Origin: Silvimonas amylolytica
Lineage (GTDB): Bacteria > Pseudomonadota > Gammaproteobacteria > Burkholderiales > Chitinibacteraceae
Length of the DNA stretch: 64,000 nt
Assembly: GCF_014645555.1 (NCBI RefSeq)
Contig: NZ_BMLY01000002.1
Coordinates: 675,109-739,108 of the forward strand
Direction of reading: 5' to 3'
The position numbers and the translations under genes were made by a program. The number at the start of each line of letters is the position of its first letter. The first letter of the stretch is position 1. Positions 58,527 to 64,000 of this stretch are shown in pieces. The notes beneath the pieces were generated by a model that searched no databases, had not been told where the DNA came from, and saw nothing but the letters and a program-made list of their open reading frames with translations.

Positions 58527-58552
58527 GGAATAAATGCACCCCGCCCGGCGTT
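58527..58552 (+). promoter_or_regulatory. ECF-type promoter of the TPR gene
   Basis: GGAATA (58527-58532) and CGTT (58549-58552) are separated by 16 bases, about 47 bases before the TPR gene start. It matches the divergent sigma operon promoter in both elements, including the AA that follows GGAATA. Confidence 0.75.
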
Positions 58553-58599
58553 TGCGTAACAAGTGGCCACGATGGCCCGCCCGGGTAAAGGAGACGGCA

Positions 58600-59073
58600 A
58601 TGAAGCGCAGCGTGATTAAACTGACACTGATTGCCCTGCTGATTGGCACCAGCGCTGCGGCATGGGCTTCTGGCGGCGGAGGGGGAGGCGGTGGCCAATC
58701 GGTCCCCGTTTCTGCGATGGAATCCCGCATCAAGGCCAAACTGGATGCGCAAGACTGGCAGGGTGCGCTGTCGCTGCTGGATGAGGTACGCCAGCAGCAA
58801 CCGCGCAATGCGGACTGGTGGAATTACACCGGCTATGCCCAGCGCCATCTTGGGCATATGCCGGAATCCTTCGCCGCTTATGAAGAGGCGCTACGCCTCA
58901 ACCCCAAGCACCTTGGCGCGCATGAATATCTGGGTGAGGCGTATTTGCAGGACAATCAGCCAGAGAAAGCCAAGGCCCAACTGGCGCAGTTACAACAACT
59001 CTGCGGCCAATGCGAAGAGTACGAAGACCTGGAGCGGGCTGTGACTGATTACATGGCCAGACATCCAGGCTAA
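58600..59073 (+). CDS. secreted TPR protein with Gly-rich start, probable ECF target
   Basis: A 157-residue exported protein. The signal peptide ends near AAAWA-SGG, then eight consecutive glycines lead into about three TPR helices pairs (LDAQDWQGALSLLDEVRQQQP, ADWWNYTGYAQRHLGHMPESFAAYEEALRLNP, LGAHEYLGEAYLQDNQPEKAKAQL). Near the C-terminus CGQC is followed by EEYEDLERAV. Start ATG 58600 has AAAGGAG upstream. It shares a promoter motif with the divergent ECF sigma operon, so it is likely made when that sigma factor is free. Its partner is unknown. Confidence 0.85.
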   Translation: MKRSVIKLTLIALLIGTSAAAWASGGGGGGGGQSVPVSAMESRIKAKLDAQDWQGALSLLDEVRQQQPRNADWWNYTGYAQRHLGHMPESFAAYEEALRLNPKHLGAHEYLGEAYLQDNQPEKAKAQLAQLQQLCGQCEEYEDLERAVTDYMARHPG

Positions 59074-59077
59074 ACAC

Positions 59078-59776
59078 TCAGGACATCGCCGATCTTGAGT
59101 GATGCGGCGCGGCATGCCGCCGCCGCCATCCAGTGAGCCCCAACAGCCCGATACCCAGCAAGGCCCAGGTGCCAGGCTCGGGTACAGGCTCAAGCTGCAG
59201 ATGATCCAGAAATAGCGTGGTGTTGCTGCTCATGTAAAAAAGGTCTGCATCGTTCTCGGGGGTGGGCAATTGCACAAACACCCAAGGAGAGTTTCCTGGC
59301 AGCGCCGCCGGAATCACGACGTTGGCATACCAGAACGAGGTGGGCGGGCCTGGTGCATTGTCCCCCTGCAGATCAAACGCATTGAGATTGAGGATGGCGC
59401 CTTGTGAGCCATAGGGTGCATACACCCGGACATTGGCAAGCGCAAAGAAGTCGCCATTGTTAGACGAAATAGCGATCCCCGGTGGGTAGGACCCGTTGGA
59501 TTCATCCGGATTGACATTCAGTGCTATCGTGCCCGACCAGGCTGGCGCCACGGGCGTACCGTTGTACGAGCCAAAGGACAGATCGGTAAACTGGCCCGCC
59601 ACGGTAAAGTTGTTTTGCGGTGAGACGGCAGCGGCGAAATCGGTATGGGATGGTGAACTGATCATGGTGGGTGAAATCGGGATATCGTCGAAGTCCATCA
59701 CTTCGGCAAACCCCGGAGGCGCAAGGCTGGCCAGCATGCATGCCAGCGCAAGAGAAGATAACGAGCGTGAATTCAT
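59078..59776 (-). CDS. PEP-CTERM sorting domain protein 1
   Basis: A 232-residue exported protein with a signal peptide (MNSRSLSSLALACMLASLAPPGFA), a beta-rich body and a C-terminal sorting tag VPEPGTWALLGIGLLGLTGWRRR, the PEP motif, hydrophobic helix and basic cluster recognised by exosortase/archaeosortase systems. The body is unassigned. GGAG precedes ATG 59776. It is convergent with the TPR gene, four bases apart, and is next to a second PEP-CTERM gene of similar size. Confidence 0.88.
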   Translation of the reverse strand: MNSRSLSSLALACMLASLAPPGFAEVMDFDDIPISPTMISSPSHTDFAAAVSPQNNFTVAGQFTDLSFGSYNGTPVAPAWSGTIALNVNPDESNGSYPPGIAISSNNGDFFALANVRVYAPYGSQGAILNLNAFDLQGDNAPGPPTSFWYANVVIPAALPGNSPWVFVQLPTPENDADLFYMSSNTTLFLDHLQLEPVPEPGTWALLGIGLLGLTGWRRRHAAPHHSRSAMS

Positions 59777-59827
59777 GGGGTACTCCTGATCAGAAATACT
59801 CGGAAGAATGTGCGGTCTTCTGGTTGA

Positions 59828-60484
59828 TCAGTGGCTATGCAGGCGCTTGCGACCCAGCAAGGCGCCCAGTAGACCCAGTCCGAACAAAGACCAGGTCTCT
59901 GGCTCTGGTACAGCGGTGTAAATCTTCAGGTTGTCCATGAAGAGGGGTACATTGCTGGAAAACGCGATGCCATAAGGTGAAGCAAGACGCTCATCAAAGG
60001 ACAGCTTGACCCACGGCGACTGTCCCGGCGCAATGGCAGGGATGGTTAGCGTTTCACTGCCGACCTCATCGCCCCATTCACTACCCAACCCGATGGCGGT
60101 GATGGTGGCCCCTTGTGGCGCCGTAGGGGCATAGGCCCAGGCGCTGGCCAGATAGAACGCGCCCAGCCCATTGACACGGATCGAGTCGATATCAGAAATC
60201 AGCAGAGATAGCGCCCGTGTGCCGCTGTATGCCGGGGCAACGGGTATGCCGTTGACCACGCCGTAAGACATGTCCGCGACATTGAAGTAGGTGTAAACAA
60301 TGTTGTTTGAGACCACATACCAGCCATCGCTGACGTGGTTACCCGTCTGCATGCTGCTGTCTTCCGGATATGACTCGAATGTCTCGACAAACGCCGCGAC
60401 ATGGCAGGCGGCTGTGCTGAATACTGCGGCGAGTGCCAACTTGCAAGAAAGGGACCACAGGGAACCACGGACCGCGACAAACAT
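59828..60484 (-). CDS. PEP-CTERM sorting domain protein 2
   Basis: A 218-residue exported protein with a signal peptide (SCKLALAAVFSTAACHVAA, cleavage near 32) and a C-terminal tag VPEPETWSLFGLGLLGALLGRKRLHSH. Its body shares the pattern GIPVAPAYSGTRALSL and PGQSPWVKLSF with the neighbour (GTPVAPAWSGTIALNV and PGNSPWVFVQL), so the two are tandem paralogues. AAGGAG lies upstream of ATG 60484. The about 250 bases before it (60485-60739) hold no supported gene. Confidence 0.88.
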   Translation of the reverse strand: MFVAVRGSLWSLSCKLALAAVFSTAACHVAAFVETFESYPEDSSMQTGNHVSDGWYVVSNNIVYTYFNVADMSYGVVNGIPVAPAYSGTRALSLLISDIDSIRVNGLGAFYLASAWAYAPTAPQGATITAIGLGSEWGDEVGSETLTIPAIAPGQSPWVKLSFDERLASPYGIAFSSNVPLFMDNLKIYTAVPEPETWSLFGLGLLGALLGRKRLHSH

Positions 60485-60739
60485 GATTCGACTCCTTGTT
60501 CAGGTAGATTGAACCGTTGTTGCGGGTGGTGATTGAATTTATGATGCAGCGCGATTGTGTCCCTAGTGTACGAAACCCAGGTCCCGACATGGAAACAATC
60601 AAAGACGCATGGTCAATGGGCCGATGACCGGAGGGACGCTCCAGAAGCAATAACCTGGTCAGGATGAGGCGTGGTAAAAATCCGGGGCGGTGGCTGAGGG
60701 CTCACGCTGATCATCCGGTTGGCCGTATCACCAAAAACA

Positions 60740-60764
60740 AAAAGCCCGGCCAAGCCGGGCTTTT
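60740..60764 (-). terminator. intrinsic terminator of groESL
   Basis: An 11-bp stem, AAAAGCCCGGC with GCCGGGCTTTT, around a 3-base loop. It lies about 45 bases after the groEL stop and has T-runs on both strands. Confidence 0.93.
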
Positions 60765-60808
60765 CATATTGGTTAGCCTCATCAAGAGGCCAATCAAGTT
60801 TCAGGCGA

Positions 60809-62455
<1,647 letters not shown>

Positions 62456-62520
62456 TTACTCCTGAATCTTGTTTGTGTGGCCAGAGGCGGCCAGACTGAA
62501 AATCGCGGTTCGGGTGAGCC

Positions 62521-62811
62521 TCAGGCTTCAACCACGCCGAAGATGTCTTCTTCGCGTACAACCAGCAGTTCTTCGCCGTTCACTTTGACGGACTGGCCGC
62601 TGTACTTGCCCAGGATGACCTTGTCACCCACTTTGACGGACAGTGCGCGCACTTCGCCGCTATCGAGCAGCTTGCCGGTGCCGATCGCGACGACTTCGCC
62701 CAGATCCGGCTTTTCGGCGGCAGCGCCCGGCAGAACGATACCGGATGCGGTTTTTTCTTCAGCCTCAACACGCTTGATGACTACACGGTCATGCAAGGGA
62801 CGGATCTTCAT
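62521..62811 (-). CDS. groES: 10-kDa co-chaperonin GroES
   Basis: A 96-residue co-chaperonin that caps Gro[22 protein letters not shown], the mobile-loop sequence [20 protein letters not shown] and the conserved VLGKYSG-like segment are intact. I start at ATG 62811, with CAGGAG upstream; the longer frame runs into the leader. Confidence 0.98.
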   Translation of the reverse strand: MKIRPLHDRVVIKRVEAEEKTASGIVLPGAAAEKPDLGEVVAIGTGKLLDSGEVRALSVKVGDKVILGKYSGQSVKVNGEELLVVREEDIFGVVEA

Positions 62812-62873
62812 CGTTTTTTCTCCTGAGAAATCAATGCCTGAAAGTTCAGGGGCCATCTGGTAGGTGTGGCCCG

Positions 62874-62900
62874 TTAGCACTCTCGACTAACGAGTGCCAA
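62874..62900. promoter_or_regulatory. CIRCE operator (HrcA site) of groESL
   Basis: TTAGCACTC-N9-GAGTGCCAA matches the CIRCE inverted repeat with one mismatch in the right arm. It lies directly downstream of, and touches, the -10 box, so HrcA binding would block initiation. hrcA is not in the window. Confidence 0.93.
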
Positions 62901-62928
62901 TAATAGGGATGGGTTCCCGAGTTTTCAA
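62900..62928 (-). promoter_or_regulatory. groESL sigma-70-type promoter
   Basis: On the minus strand TTGAAA (62923-62928) and TATTAT (62900-62905) are separated by exactly 17 bases. CCTTGAAAA with a downstream CCCAT also partly resembles a sigma-32 site, so dual heat control is possible. Confidence 0.8.
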
Positions 62929-64000
62929 GGGGAGAAAGGTTAAATTTCTGTTGAGCTGTGTCGTCTTCCACTCAATTCTGTAGTTACGTCAAAAAGCTGT
63001 AGTCCCGCCAATCTAGGCCCGATCAGGGTTTGTGGCCCATGCCCACTTCTGGACGACCGATGAACGGCCACTTAATTGGGTTTTTGTCCCTGCCTTTTCC
63101 TTTCTAAGATGAGTCGCTCGAAGAGGGTTTCTCAGTTCCCGCTCGAACCCGTTCTCCCCCATGCCTCCTACACGATGTTCGACCCTCTCGGCCTAACACC
63201 ATGGAATTGAATTTCCACACAGGTGTTTTTTGCTGTCTTCCCCGGGTTTAACCAAGAAATAAAAATCAAATATTGGGTAGTCAGTATTTTCCCTTTGTTT
63301 TCTAAAATAATTAATTAGTTTGTTTTTATGTTTACTTAATTATTATGGATAAATAGTAGAGATTCTATTTGGCTCTGTTTTTTTAGGGGTGTTTTTGCAA
63401 TGGCTTTGACCATTTTGGAGGCCGTTCTTCTTATAAAAAATTTATCTTTATGATCTGTAAGAAGAAATTGGATGGGCGGCACAGTTTGGCCCGCCATTTC
63501 CAAAGAGTGGGGGTTGAAATGCTTCTCCGCAAGGGATAGGCTTTTCAGATCAACATGTAGGTTGATTTTGGTATTTTCATTGTAAAACAATGGCTTGTGG
63601 TGAATTTTATTGAGGTTTTGGCGCTGTCACCTGCTTTCTTGTTCCGCAGGTTGGCTACTAATGAGGTGGCACCGATTTTGGTCAAAATCTGCGGGATTCA
63701 AGCGCTTCCGAGATGACTTGGATACACATTTTTGGCCTGAAAAAATAACCTGGAATGGTGGATGCAGTAGGAATTTCGTGATTTTCTGAGGTGCAAAAAT
63801 TGGGCAAGGATCAATTCTTGCCATGTACTGAAATCTTGGATTTTTTGAAGGACAAATTATGTAGAAAACAAAACAGGACAACCCCCTTTTTTTGAGAATT
63901 GCCCTGCCCGGTGAGGTGAACTCACGATACTACCATTGGAAAAGTTAGTATCGTCCAAGAGTCCCTCCTGGTCAAGGCCAGGGCTCGGCTTTTCCTCAAA
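62929..64000. other. AT-rich region without a supported gene
   Basis: About 1,070 bases that become strongly AT-rich from about 63240 onward, unlike the rest of the window. Only short frames occur: an 84-codon frame on the minus strand (63336-63590), another at 63627-63881, and a 33-codon frame at 63109-63210. None has a good ribosome binding site or a recognisable protein. It contains an inverted repeat at 63425-63466 and a possible structured RNA at 63891-64000. It may be a leader, a decayed insert or the edge of acquired DNA. Confidence 0.6.
63891..64000. other. nested inverted repeats, possible structured RNA
   Basis: Outer arms TTTGAG (63891) and CTCAAA (63995) enclose GCCCTG (63901) and CAGGGC (63979). 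Inside are hairpins GTGAG-N5-CTCAC (63911-63925) and GATACTA-N13-TAGTATC (63926-63952). The strand and identity are unknown and the element may extend past the window. Confidence 0.35.

Noticed and set aside
63109-63210. 33-codon frame beginning MSRSKRVSQFPLEP
   Set aside because: It has no binding site and is too short to judge without homologues.
63336-63590. 84-codon minus-strand frame in the AT-rich region
   Set aside because: Its sequence is not absurd for a protein, but it has no clear ribosome binding site and no recognisable family; not enough to call a gene.
63891-64000. Retron or integron attC site
   Set aside because: The long msd-type hairpin and a reverse transcriptase are not visible, and the conserved attC core pairs were not found; kept only as a generic structured element.

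Overview
The window looks like chromosomal DNA of a chitin-degrading betaproteobacterium of the order Neisseriales, probably close to Silvimonas, Andreprevotia or Chitinibacter (inference). The reasons are the gene order dprA-smg-topA divergent from def-fmt-htpX-rsmB-DUF4390-ntrY-ntrX-trkA-trkH, a mid-to-high GC content for almost the whole length, a secreted GH18 chitinase with two CBM5/12-type modules, and proteobacterial features such as pilSR, a CIRCE-controlled groESL and PEP-CTERM proteins. No insertion sequence, prophage or CRISPR array is visible.

Layout. 1-5.5 kb (minus strand): a truncated phoH, a YecA-like protein, a YhcH/YiaL protein, miaB with a small secreted partner, a GlsB-type membrane protein and a Kdo hydroxylase. 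5.7-10.6 kb: signalling genes, namely an HD-GYP protein that has lost its HD pair, a GAF-GGDEF cyclase, a RibD/DHFR-like reductase, and a chemoreceptor translationally coupled to a 48-residue membrane protein. 10.7-16.5 kb: a red-light module of heme oxygenase, hybrid kinase, response regulator and bacteriophytochrome. 16.7-18.4 kb: a YidD-like protein with a Cys-rich tail, small proteins and tRNA-Met(CAU). 18.4-26 kb: a MidA-type methyltransferase, pteridine reductase, ttcA coupled to a spermidine-synthase-like gene, rppH, and pilS-pilR. 26-30.4 kb: a PhzF-like protein, ppc and a secreted unknown. 31-33 kb: the chitinase. 33.4-38 kb: a FUSC protein, murB, mpl and a diguanylate cyclase. 38-49 kb: the long minus-strand trkH-to-def cluster. 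49-57 kb: LysM protein, dprA, smg, topA and a GGDEF-EAL protein. 57-60.5 kb: an anti-sigma/ECF sigma pair, a secreted TPR protein and two PEP-CTERM proteins. 60.7-62.9 kb: groEL-groES with promoter and CIRCE operator. 62.9-64 kb: AT-rich DNA with no convincing gene and a possible structured RNA at the very end.

How the genes work together. Several are housekeeping (tRNA modification and initiation, peptidoglycan synthesis and recycling, potassium uptake, chaperonin, topoisomerase). The accessory interest lies in signal transduction: four c-di-GMP-type proteins, a phytochrome pathway with its own chromophore-making enzyme, an ECF sigma factor whose own promoter and whose divergent target share a motif readable from the sequence, and an NtrX whose ATPase centre is degenerate. 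The best candidates for something undescribed are the four-gene phytochrome module, the ECF/TPR pair, the Cys-tailed YidD paralogue and the AT-rich right edge. None is proven novel from sequence alone.
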